A stretch of 64,000 bases of DNA from Chionis minor. Its lineage: Eukaryota; Chordata; Aves; Charadriiformes; Chionididae. Shown one piece after another: positions 35,880-47,900 of this stretch (positions are counted from its first letter, which is position 1; each line of letters opens with the position of its first letter). The position numbers and the translations under genes were made by a program. The notes beneath the pieces are model-generated. The model was given only the letters and a program-made list of their open reading frames with translations, was not told the DNA's origin and made no database searches. The stretch covers positions 124,001 through 188,000 of the forward strand of contig VZSF01001900.1 in NCBI GenBank assembly GCA_013398295.1. The letters run 5' to 3'.

Positions 35880-35993
35880 CCACTGCTGTTCAAGTAGCTC
35901 TGACCAATGCTGCAATCCTTGGACAGGGAAGATGGGCTGAACCAGAAGGCTGGGACGCACTGGTTGTTGCTGTGCCTCTCATAGCCATAGTCA
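35880..35993 (-). CDS. SORCS3: SORCS3 exon, 10CC module part 2
   Basis: The exon has 114 bases and encodes the last base of Cys120, residues 121-157 and two bases of Gly158. It begins DYGYERHSNNQC, a strongly conserved SorCS stretch, and carries Cys132 and Cys147. NSS at residue 155 is an N-glycosylation sequon. The acceptor is CCGTAG and the donor GTAAGT. The short distance to the next exon (1.45 kb intron) fits the compact exon spacing in this part of the gene. Confidence 0.95.
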
Positions 35994-38900
35994 CTACGGA
36001 GACAAGTCACGAGTGCATCACTGTACCCATTCACCAGATTTAGGTGATGTTTTTGTTCCCCAAAGCAGGTGCGTGTTGGTGGCACCTCTGCTGGATGGCA
36101 CAACTTCATGGATTGGGCTCATGCAGACGCAAAGTGCTTGATGAGTTCGAGAGGCAGGGGCACAGTTCACAGAACTTATGTGATACCTGATAGCATCAGA
36201 ACTACCAACCTTGCAGAGCACCGGGGCACTTGTGTTTCATTTGGTAACAAAACATGGGCAGAGATTTAGAAGCAAAATGGCATTGTTAATTTCTTTTCCT
36301 ATTCATCTCTGATAATTTCCCTTGCTGGGTTCTTTTAGTTTGCTTGTTTTTTGCAGTCTTTGCTTTCAGAACAAACCAGACCAATTCCAAGATCTAATGC
36401 CACTTCTTCCCAACAAAGAAGTTAAGAACATAAAACACTAGGAGCCCTTCCTGAATAACTAGCCAAGGTATGTATATTTATGTATGTTAATGGCCTCCCT
36501 GCTCTGTGACTGAACTATGACTGGACTGAAAGAAAACCATAGCCGATGCTTTTCTGGCACTAAACCAAGACAACACAGCCACCTTGGTAGTCTAAGGATT
36601 ACATGACATTGTGTCACATGGGGAAAGTAATCCAGGGTATTGATGCTTCCTTGGACCACCAAAGAGTGGAAGCGCACACAACCCCATCCAAGACTGCTTT
36701 TTACAGCTGCCTTTGCATGCCAATACAATGATGAAGCAATAGGATTAATCCAAAGCTTTCCATAAGTTTTAATAGGCTCTGGATGAGGTTTCTATGCATA
36801 GCCTTTGTGGCAGGCTGGATTCAAGGGGCAAATAAAAAGAGATTCTGGATTTTTCCCTGAAACATGTTAACAAATGCCAACAAACTAAACCTCTGCGGAA
36901 ACACAGACACCACAGAAGCCACTGCCTTGAAAGCTCTCTGTGCCCTTTTAGGACACTCTGAGTTTTATCCTTCCCCTATTCAGTCTGAATTGCCAACAGA
37001 AAGTCTCTAGGAAGAGCTTTGGTGAGACAAAATTGTGCTATGTCCCCAGCGACCCAGGCTGCTACTGTTCCTTTTTGGAGGGCAAAAATTCTGCAAGCTA
37101 CTTTAAAAGGTTCGGAGATTCCCTAATGCTCTTTCTCTCAACATTCAATTTAATCATTCTCAGTGGGTCCGACCTGCACAGTCAAAAATGCCTGGCAGTG
37201 ACTTGGTAATTAAAAATATTCAGGAGGAGCTGTACTTTGCCCCAAAGAAGAAAAGAGCTGCATAAATATTTAATAAAATTAAAGACAACATTGCTGTATG
37301 CCCTCAAGGTTCTGTGCTTGTTCATTAACTTCTGGTAAATGTATATTAAAACCTCGCATGCTGCCCACCTTCCTTCTCATAAGCCCCAGGGTTTGCATAA
37401 GTTAAGGAAATAATCAAGTCCAGCTGCTGCGCTGTCTTTCTCAGGAAAGCTATCTTGACAGAGTAAATAAAGAACCAGGAGGAGGGAAAAGAAAGATCAG
37501 CGAGTATTTTAATAACACTTCTGAGTTCCTTCTGCCACTCTCTCTGAGAGAGAAAGGCCAGGGTTTACTTTTGGAAATGACTGCAAGGGTTGGAAGGAGT
37601 CACCTCTAACCTTGACTCATGAGGATTTATTGAACTGGGGCCCTGAATCATGACTTATGCCCCTGAAATTCAGATCAGCCTTATATCTAACAGCAGCAAA
37701 CAGCTAGCACTGCAACATGAGGCAGACAGGGGCAAGGGCGCTGTACCCAAATGGGAGGGCGTGCAGGCTCTCAAAGGTGGATGTCATCACAGCTAGTAGC
37801 ACGTGGGATGCTATCTGACCAGAACCAGCCTCCAAACCTACTTACTGGGCAAGCAGAGGGCCTGTCTGTTGCGACCTGCTGGTCAGTGTACCCACACAAC
37901 CCCAGCTGCTGACGCTCCTCCTTTCCCTGACTCTCTGCAGAACCTGCTCAGTTCACACAAAGAGACAGGCCAATCAGCATTCCCAAGAAAAACAGGCAAT
38001 TGCGAACCCAGCCAGAAAAATATGAGTGGACATCTTGCCTTTTCAAAAGCACCTACTCTTGAGTAGGAGCTGTCCTTCCAACTGTAGTTACCTACAGTGG
38101 GGACATACCTCTGTGAGCTCCCTGCCTAGAGCCTTCTTCCAGGCAGCAGAGAGAAAAGGCACTTCTCAGCACCTCTCCTCACAGTCATATCCAAAAGAAG
38201 GCAGATGAATCATGAATCATATTCTAGAATAAACTGTATCTTGCCACTGACTGAATAATTGTCTCATCCTTTAGAAGTCACAAGTAAGAGCAGACGAGTC
38301 CACCCTTCGTCTTTGAAAATCACTTTTAAGATCATCAAGCTTGGTGCCCCATTTCCAGCATCGCTAGTGTTTTCTTCAAACTCATTGCCCCACACCTTCT
38401 TCCAGCCAGCCCTGCAGACTAGCATCAAAACTCACCCTTAAACTGAAGCTGGTCCTTCTGATTCTCCATCACCAGCTACAATAATTTTTGCAATTGGAAG
38501 CCAGTTAGCAATTCTGTTGACAGCGCAGTCTGAAACAAAAGCCAGCTTTCTGTCCTCTAACTGTATTTCCTCTGCAGGACTGACAAGGTTAACAGCAATA
38601 TTCTGCCATGTTAGTGAGAAAGTTAAGCAGAAATGATAGTGAACACATGCAAGGAACACATCAATTGATTGAAAAGGTGCATTCTGATGCAGACCCTTTT
38701 CAAGGCAGAACAGCACTTAAGGCCAATTTAGCTACCAGAGTTTTCCACTCACAGCTTAGAAAAGACAAGCTTCACTGTGAAAATAGAAAGCTGGTGAGGC
38801 ACAAAGCCGCACCAAAAAAAAAAAAAAAGTAAAAAGAGCAAATTCATAAGCATCTCTGGAGATTGGTGCGTGGTTCAGCTCAGAGGCATATAGCAATGCC

Positions 38901-40188
38901 AAGGGCAGATACTGCAGGGCAAGATAGTTTGTTCATCCTGCAAGTTCCCATGCTGAGCACAAAGGGGAAAGATCTCCTGAGTCAAGCTAAGAAGTCTCAG
39001 ATGTAATTTTGGCATTAGGAACAAATTAAACAGCCCTCCAGATAAGATAAAAATCTCTGCTCTATATATCCTCTCTTAGAGCCAAACTATTGGGATATTC
39101 AAGAAAACACTATGGTCTATATTTTTTATTCATTTTTGCTGCATTTCAGTGTGTCTGTGTTCTAAAAAGAAATGTGAGTCTCAGCTGGCCTAAGTCTAAA
39201 TAAGTGTGCAGATCTCATGCCTCACACCTCTCCAGGAAGGATCTGAAGGTAAGTGAAGTTTTCAGGAATCACACCAATACCAAATCAGACACTGATCATT
39301 ATAACCTGCTATAAAAATGAAAATGATTTCTTAGCTGACCAAACAGGGTATTTTGAACTCCATTTGAATGACATTCTGATCATCTAAGCTAAAACATCAC
39401 AGTTATTGACAGTCTTAAATCTTTGAAATATTGCCTATCACAGGTTCCCTGTAAGAGTTCCTTGTGCAGAGATCCTGACTATTATGTATTCTCCCATCCC
39501 CTATTCCCAATTGTTAAGCAATACCAAGCAGTGGTTCATTTTTTCCCTGTTTTATTTTTAACCTGCTTTCAAAGTGACCTTTAAGCAGTTCAGAAATTAT
39601 GGCCCCATTAAGTTAGAAATACCAATATTTATGCAAAATAAGTAGCTACATCTGACAAGGGTGGGCCGTACAGTCATGTCACAGAAGCCCTTTCAGAATT
39701 TTCTCAATAAAACATTGCTAAATAGCAACAAACAGTTCATAGGAATTCAAAGGAACAATGATAAAAATGTGCATGTTTTGCTAGCTTGCTCCCTCAGTAT
39801 TCGATGACCTTGGAAGTGAGGACAGAGACATTCCCTCTTTCTCCTGTAAGGGCCACACTTTGGGCCAGAGAAGAGTCCTGGCTGCCACTCTTCTAGCACG
39901 ATGGACAAAGAAATGTCCATCAGTACTTGCAACTTTCTGCTTTTGAATTCCAGGTTTGGATTTCTCATGGAGATTAACAAACCTCTCCCGCAGATGAAGG
40001 GGACACCTCCCCGACACAATGATGGTGGTTCACAGATGGTTCACATCTGTGCCATATGGGTATGATCATAGCCACAAAGCTGCATGAGACCCAGTTTCTC
40101 TGCAAGGTTTTCCGTCCAGGTAGTAGGTCAGCCAGTGACAATGCTACAAGAATAGTCCCTGCAAAAGTCCCCAGAGTCACATACTCAC
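35994..40188 (-). other. SORCS3 intron (4195 bp)
   Basis: No repeat except an A15 run at 38814-38828. The AT-rich 37200-37340 stretch, with many ATTTAATAAAATTAAAG-like words, could be a conserved noncoding element, but sequence alone cannot show that. Confidence 0.75.
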
Positions 40189-40322
40189 CACTCAAAGTCC
40201 CCTTGGCCGCAGACACATGGTTCCGACACCACACTTTGGGAATAGTCTGGACCTAGGGAACACTGGGCTCCAGGCTTGCGTTTTTTATAGATCTTCCTCT
40301 CTCCCATGACACAAGGCTCCCC
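40189..40322 (-). CDS. SORCS3: SORCS3 exon, 10CC module part 1
   Basis: The exon has 134 bases and encodes residues 76-119 plus two bases of Cys120. It carries Cys79, Cys96, Cys111 and Cys113 in the pattern GEPCVMGERKIYKKRK, AQCSLG, EPCVCGQGDFE, which is typical of the SorCS 10CC module. The basic run KIYKKRKPG is a family feature. The acceptor is CTGAAG, a less favoured AAG, preceded by a long pyrimidine tract. The donor is GTGAGT. The reading frame continues exactly into the exon at 35993. Confidence 0.95.
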
Positions 40323-41854
40323 CTTCAGCAGCCAAGGAACAAGAGGCGAAAGAAAAAAAGAGAGTTGCAGTGGCAGCTGGACCCTAAATGGAGCATTTTG
40401 TAAAAAAGACACAAAATGAAAGCATGCAAATACCACTGGGAGAGCTGGGAGCTAAGAGTCTAGCTCCTTTTTGTGGCTTTCCAAACTGAGAAGCCACAGA
40501 TAAGTGCAGTATGTTCAGCACTGAGTTGGGGTGCTAATGACAATGTGCCCAAAACACCTGGGTGCCCAAACCATCGCAAGCACCCAGTTATGCCGTATTT
40601 CAGAAGGCATCCATCAACGTATCCAGTCCTATGAATACTCCTGAAAAGACAGTGTGGATGTACTCCAGAGTTTCTTCCATATGTCAGATGAAATCTAATA
40701 CAGGAAGAAGTGCCCAAGCCTGAAACCCAGAGCAGGGACAAAATCCAGGTGTGGAACCCAGTAGTCCTGGCTCCCCTCCTCTTTCCTTGACAGACCTGGT
40801 TTTGTTACAGACCTCAAATAATTCTGATGGTGTGTTATACTGGGCTTTTTGAACACAAAGGTTTGCAAGATCACTACTGGGAGTAGTTAATCTAAAAGAA
40901 ACATTTGACATTTAGGTGAGTTGCTATAAACAGAATTTTCTCTGATGCAGAAATAATTTGTCTGCACAGAAGTAAGAAGAAAGACAACACCTAATTGAAA
41001 TATTTCTCTTTCCTGTTAACACTGATTCCCAAGATGGCTGCCTGGTTACACACATATCTTCTCTTTTATTTCATTTAAATTATTTTCATTTATTCAGTTC
41101 TATGACTACAGTTATCTGATACATCCTTGCCAAATTAATGCTCATTTCTAATTCATGGATTTCATTCAGGAATATCACAGTGCCAATAGTTCTGGCTCTA
41201 GTTCTGTTGCCCTGCAGGGAGTGGTGGCCACTAACCCATAAGTAATCTTCAGAGGGTATTGAGCTCTCTCAGTTCTAGTGGCTTCAGGACCTAAATGTAT
41301 ACAGCATGAAAATAAGCCAGAGTGTATGAAAAGCAAAGCATGTATCCTTGAATAGAATGAAATAATTTGGTCTTCTCTGGTGTCTTTTATTCAAGGGCTC
41401 CCCAGAGTTTTACAGACACCTGCAGGACCTGCAGAATGAATAAATGTTTTTATTTTCATTTTTGAATAGGGAAAATAGAGGCAAAGTGAAAGAAAATTAT
41501 TTTCATGAATCACTGACAAAGCTACAAAGAGTTCAATGTCTCCTACAATTCAGTCGCAAGGTGAGGTTTTACATTGCCCTGAGCACTGAGGGCAAAAAGA
41601 TCCAGCTGGTGCAATGGAATATTTTCATACAAAGAGAAGTTAACAATTTCCCTAACTTTCCCGGAGAAGACTGGCTTCGTGTTTATTCATGCATATGCTT
41701 CAGGGGAAGTAAAGCATCGACAAGTTAGAATTGTGACTTGATGGATGCAAAAAATCCGTAAGTTCTGCTGGGAAGAACAAGTACTTTCCTACCTGGCAAT
41801 GCAGAATATGGGAAAAGGAACCCCCATCATTCCTTCCCTCCCCAGTGGGAATAC
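40323..41854 (-). other. SORCS3 intron (1532 bp)
   Basis: A pyrimidine tract precedes the 40322 acceptor. I see no exon or repeat inside. Confidence 0.8.
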
Positions 41855-41972
41855 CTGATTGTGCAGATGCCAGGTTTGGTAGTCATCTTTGTTACACCTT
41901 CGAGTGAAGATAGACTTGTAGTCCACCTTGACCAGCTGCCATTCAGAACGGAGACTGAAGTGCCCAAAAACT
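41855..41972 (-). CDS. SORCS3: SORCS3 exon, propeller to 10CC junction
   Basis: The exon has 118 bases and encodes the last base of Thr36 and residues 37-75. The segment VFGHFSLRSEWQLVKVDY is the last propeller strand, and Cys62 (in TRRCNKDDY) is the first of ten cysteines in the 10CC module, which packs against the propeller in sortilin-type receptors. The acceptor GCTCAG follows a TC-rich tract. The donor, CAG then GTATTC, departs from consensus at +4 to +6. The exon ends on a whole codon (Gln75). Confidence 0.95.
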
Positions 41973-44900
41973 CTGAGCAGGGGAGAGAAAAAAAGAAAGA
42001 CCTAGAGTCAGCCAGAGTTATGCTTCCACTAAGCAAATAATTTCTTGTAAATCTCAGCTGCAGAAACCAATACACAGTCTTGGAGCTTGGTGCCAGAAAA
42101 TCTTATTCAGTCATAAATAAGGTTTTCCTGTTCCTATAACATCCTAGTATTGTTTAGCTTCTCCTGACCCCTTGTACAGCCTGTGTTGGAAGGTCTTCCA
42201 TGCCTCTAGTACTCAGCACAATGGGCCCTGAGTCTAATACAGACAGCTAGGTATCACTCAAGAACAACAAATGACCAGACTAGAAAGTAATGCATGTAGT
42301 GTCAAGGGAGCTATTTTTGTGCTGTACAAACTCACTACTTAATGAATTTTAAAAGAAACACTTGAAATCACATATTTGGGATATGAACTGTAGGCAAGTG
42401 ACCTGCAAAGACAGCAGCGTCCCTTCCACCTGCTGAGTGCTGACTGCAGCTAGTAGGAGTGGAACTATAAACCACCACCAATATAAGGTTATCAGTAGAG
42501 GTTTTTCTTAATTCTTCTGAGTAGGTCACTCATCATCAGCAGTCACTGTTCACACTCCATGGTTCATCTAGCTAAGTAGTAAGTTGAATTTCAGGATGAA
42601 AATGACACATTTTCCCACACAACTGCAGGGCAACGCAAAGCTTGTACTCAGTAAGGCAGTATACAAGAGCAGCTGGAGCTGAACATCAGCACTCAAAAAA
42701 ATGTGGAAAGACTCAGAGTAATTTAAAACCAAGGCACAGATCTATTACAAATAGTATGATGAAAGAGATTGTAGAAAATTGAATAGCACTAGAGGCTTCT
42801 TCACAAGCTTGGACCAGAATATCGGCAGCAGAGCTGATTGTTGAACACAGGTCTCTCTAAATGCCATTCCAACTATACAGCCCTCCTTCACACGCAAGGA
42901 AAGCTATGTGTTTGCTTAAGTGTCTGGAAGAGAAGGACCAAAGCAACAATGAGCACGGATGGTAGACATCACCAAAGTACCATCACCACAAATACTAAGG
43001 GAGACTGCATGTTGGAAGCTCACACCTCCACCAAAGAAAGCAAAATCATAGCAAAAACATGGTTTACTTAACGAATAACACTAGATACCCAGATAAAAGA
43101 CTCCATCCATCCAGAAATATAGCATGAGTGCTGCAAGGTGCTCAGTTTTTAATCAAGTAACAGCCTTCTATTCCCTTGGCCAGCTGTGATTTTCTCAGTA
43201 AGGAGCAGCTTTTCAATCAGCTGCAGGTGGATTTCCAAAGGGGTGTCTAACAGGAGGAGATTAGGATGGGTGACCAGACTTGCAAAGCCACGAACAAAAC
43301 TACAGCTTCTTATTGGCGGGGAGAACATCTCAGTACACATAAACAACAAAAAACCCAACAAAAATCAAGTTGATTTGTCATTATAACACACCAACTTCTT
43401 GGCCATCTTGAGCATATAAAAGAACCTAAAACCTCATTTAAAATAAAAGTTCTGGATTTTAAAAATTCTGTATCTACTGAAACCCAAATCTTTTCTGACA
43501 CTCATGAAATGTCATCGTATCACCCTTATTGTGAGATGTGGAGAGCAGAGAAAGAACGGTTTTTTTCATTATACCAAACTTTTCACTAACCTACTTTTTT
43601 ACTCAAGCCACTCATGAAATTTAGTTTTTGTTGTTTTAATTATTCCAGACTAAAAAAGACAGAGGAAGAGAGACAGATGATTTACAAATAAACCTATGAA
43701 AGCAAAAGAGAAACAAAAGAGAAAACTTCTACTGAGTTTCCAAGCACTGACTGCAATCCAGATCCTGCTGTGTCTCCAGCGTGCTGCAATTCTTTACTCT
43801 GATGCATCACAATTTACACTGTAATCAACACAAGGTTGTAGAGGCTTAGCTTTCAGGAGTCCAAACGACTCCTCCTGTAGACTGTAGCCTGCACCAAAAT
43901 TCCCCTGCATTGTGCTGTTTTTCATGAAACAGAGATCATCCAGGAATGAGTCATGTTTTCCCATTTAGTCCTGTCTCGACTCATGGGTATCATGGATAGA
44001 AAAGGGGGTTGGAGGAAATCTGAGAGCCTGGAGTCATGGGTTGGCTGTGGACACCTTTCTATATCCAAGTTCTGCCTCACAGAGGCAAGCTCCAAGAAGA
44101 TGACAAGAAGGGGAGAGGATACAATACAAGAAAAACCTGTGACAAAGATGTACACAGGTTAGAAATGAGTAGGTGGTGAAGGACTTGTGTGGTGGAATGG
44201 ATTTATTAAGTAGATTGTTGCTGGCTGTTCAGAACATTTCTTAGTGTAGTCCTAATTGTGGGGTGTTAGCAATAGGAAATACCACTGCATTCAGGCAAAG
44301 CTACAGAAGAAACTGCAATTCCTGTTCCTCAAAGCAAAAGGCACATTCAGGACCAAGATCAACCCACAGATACCATAGCAATATGGGGTTTCAGGGCACT
44401 TGTTGGGAGAAGCAGTGAGAAGGGAGGAATGGGAAATAGCACGGGGGGGGGAAGAATGAAGAAGGCCTCTGAAATCGTACTTAAGTAGGAGTTCTAACTC
44501 CAGCTCCCCTTCCCACTTTCCCATGGCACTTGGGTAAATCCCACCAGCTTTTATGCCATGACTACTTTCAGCATATACTCTTACAGAGTGCACGTCTGGT
44601 CATGGAATTATTGCACAGCTGGGCAGCTCTCCCATGAATCTTGTTTGTCCTGGATGTGATGCATGACTGAAATGTCATTCCTGCAAACCAGCAACTCGGG
44701 CACAAATCATTTAGTCCAACAGATTTATACCAGTTCAGGATTTTTACCTGTGTGTTTATTACACAGGAAACATAGCAAGAGGAGTGGAGAACATAATCAA
44801 ACACAAACACTTGTCTGAACCCAGAAGATAACAGGACTGGAGAAATCCAACACTTTGGCAGCCAATGTATCTCAGGGAAATTGTTGTTCACCAAAGTGAC

Positions 44901-47900
44901 CCTTAGCTAACTGGTCAGCAAGAGAGCAAAAGGCTTCTTCGTGCTTTGTAAAAATTGCCAGAACGACTTTCTTTTTAAATCTACTAAAATAAGCTAAAAA
45001 AAAAACCTTTCTGCCATTGAAATTCTTCCATGCTAATGATAACTAATGGAAAAAACCAAAGTTTTCTAAGTGGAAGGCAATATATTAGCATTCTAAACGC
45101 TCAGAGCATTAGCTACTCTTTAATTAAATGATTTCAAAGAAGATCTTTGTATATAATTGCTATAATTTAGATGGAAACAATACTACACTAAATGTAATTA
45201 GAGGAGTGTGAACAGAGAGGGATGTTTTCCTTTGTGGTACAGAGATGGTGCTGGGTCACCTGATTCCTGAAGTAGTAACTTTTCCCCCCCTTGCTAATAA
45301 AAAGCTTCTTAAGCCTGATCAAACATTGTGGTGCAATCTTCAGAGATAAGAGCTTCTCATATGCAGGGAAGCTAGCAAGCAGTCATACCCTGGGAGCATC
45401 GCTTACCAATAATAAATTCAACCTGGACACCTACGGCACTTTTTGATTGACCAGCCAACACGATGAAGGTTATGGTACATTTCAAGATGACTCTGTTGTG
45501 CTTTTGAAACTTCTATGAGACTAAGGAAATGTAAGGACTGGAAGAGAGTGCTATGTAATCTGTGGGGCTCCACTGGACTCTGAAACAGCTTTCCTTGGGA
45601 AGTGGTGAAAAACCTTGTTTTTGGTGGAATTAAAAATGGGCTAAATAAAGCATCACAGGGAACAAACTCTGAGCAAAATCAGGTACTGCAGCTGACTCCT
45701 GCTTTCATCAGTTTTGTGAACGACATCACTGGATATTTTTCCATGGTGAGTGAATAAAGTATATGCACACAACCTCCCCCTACCATATCTGTTTTGGGGT
45801 GGCCGGGTGCAACAGAGACGGTTGGGCAGACAGCAAAGAGCTGCAGCATCTTAAAACTTCTAGTGCTTGGCTATCAATAAGTACTTAGCATTAAGCGCTC
45901 CAGTATATACATCTGGATTGCTGTATCCAGTGTGGCTGGACAAAACAAGTCCCAAGGAAAGAGACGGAAAAAGATTGGTGGGAGCTTATTTTTCCCTGCT
46001 CAACTGGTGAGTCCTCATATTGTTTTGAAGATACCAGCTCATTTATCTTATCTGATTCCCATGTGCCTTTGTTTCTCATTTACTTTGTCTGCTCATTAAA
46101 TTAGGGAGGTGGATTTTTTTTTTTTAAATAAATGTAGCTAAACTATCAAGATGATACAAGGGAAAAGGGGACATAAAGTACTATGACTTTTGCCTCAATA
46201 ACTTTGCCTGCCATGGTCTAACTGAATGCTCTTAATTGCTTCTTGCAAGGATAGAAGACAAAGGAAGACAGTCGGGTTTTCAAGGTCCAACTCTGGGAAG
46301 CCAACACAAAAAGTATGTTTTGATTTTTTCCATCTAAGCAGTCTGATCTGGAAGTCCTTGAGAAGCAATAAATACAAGAGCCCAGATGGCATTTAGACAG
46401 AGTCAGTTTTCTGACTAAGCTCAATTTAACAAAGGTTCTCCAACCTAAGCCATGGAATGGTAATTTACAGGCGTTAGACAGGATAGATTTTGTTCTGTCC
46501 CTTGGAGTAAGCAGTTAAAACTCCACATAAAATCTTAGCTAATAGGACAGCATCTTCTCAACTGGCTCTATTTGAAACCATTGCTAGGAAACCACTCCAT
46601 TCTTTAGAGGAACACGGCGAGGCTTTTATTGCCAGGGCTGGATGTCAATAATTTGCAGAAAAATTATTAGGAGCCTGAAGAACAATTCTGAAATGCTTAC
46701 AGATTCATGATGGAGTAATTTTGGAAAAGGTCATTGGTACTACTGCTATAATTATATTTTTCATTAATTTTTTAAATACACAATAATTTACAAATGCAGT
46801 ATATACTAACTGGATAACCTTGTACAGAAGCTATTTCAAAGGCTTTTTAGATTTATACAGTGTTCTTTTGTCAAATTGCATTGCTTTTACCTTATCATTC
46901 CTTGCGTTGTTGATAGTTTTGCTTTTCATGTAATTCAATACTGCTCATTCCTGACAGGTCAACAGAACAAACGGAGGATCACAAGATAACAATTCATCCA
47001 CCCCTGGTCCACAGTTTCAATCCCTGTCCCTGCCTAGGGTATGAGAAATAGATCTTCTCAAGTAATAGCTCCTGTATTGCTCATAGGAAAGGCATCAGCT
47101 GTATCCATCTGGATCTATCCCTTATGGCAGCTTCAGATGAGCTGCCCAAGCAAGGAAATGGAAATGTCTTCTCATGCCTAAATCAAATTCCCATCATTTC
47201 TGAAGTAAACTGGCAGGACATTGTATGGAGCAAGCACGCATTGAAGCTCTCTGTACTTGGCTGGTGTGGCCTGGGTATAGATGGAGGACTTTTGTCTTCA
47301 CTAGTCAGCGTAGCTCCTTTGTGTGTAATGGGCGAGAATGGTCAAAGTGTCTGGTAAGTCTCTGGTCCTCAGCTGTGCCCACCAGTGAGACAGGTGACTG
47401 AAGATACAAAGGAAGGAAGCGGCTGATATGGCCATTTTCACTACACAAAACATCAGTTGTACACTGCTTTCTGAAGCATTTTTCCTTCACTGGACATCAA
47501 CAAGGTGAGAGATGAAAAAGTACCTCATTCTGCTTCTCACAAAGTATCCCAGGGGGCTCTGAAGTCAGATTTTAACAAGATTAGGCCCTACAGAATAGAC
47601 TGTTTTAAGTTTAAAGCATTTTGAATATCTAAAAATAAAATAAAATCAAAAAACATAATATACTTATTAGACAGCAGCTTTTGAGACAAACTACACAAGC
47701 AGATAGATGGATGGATCAACAGAACACTAGACAGAGAGCCAAATATATACTTTAATTGATAATACTGAAAGAAAAGCTAAGTGTAGTGTCATCATAAATA
47801 GACCATTTCACTTAGGAAGGTGTGAAGCCAACCTCGCTTCCCTCCCCCCTTTGATTGTAAAAGAAAAATGCTTGCAGAAGAAGCATCTTAGCAAGCAAAA

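Noticed and set aside
40031..40051. Small inverted repeat cacagatg/catctgtg
   Set aside because: An 8-bp stem is common by chance in a window of this size.
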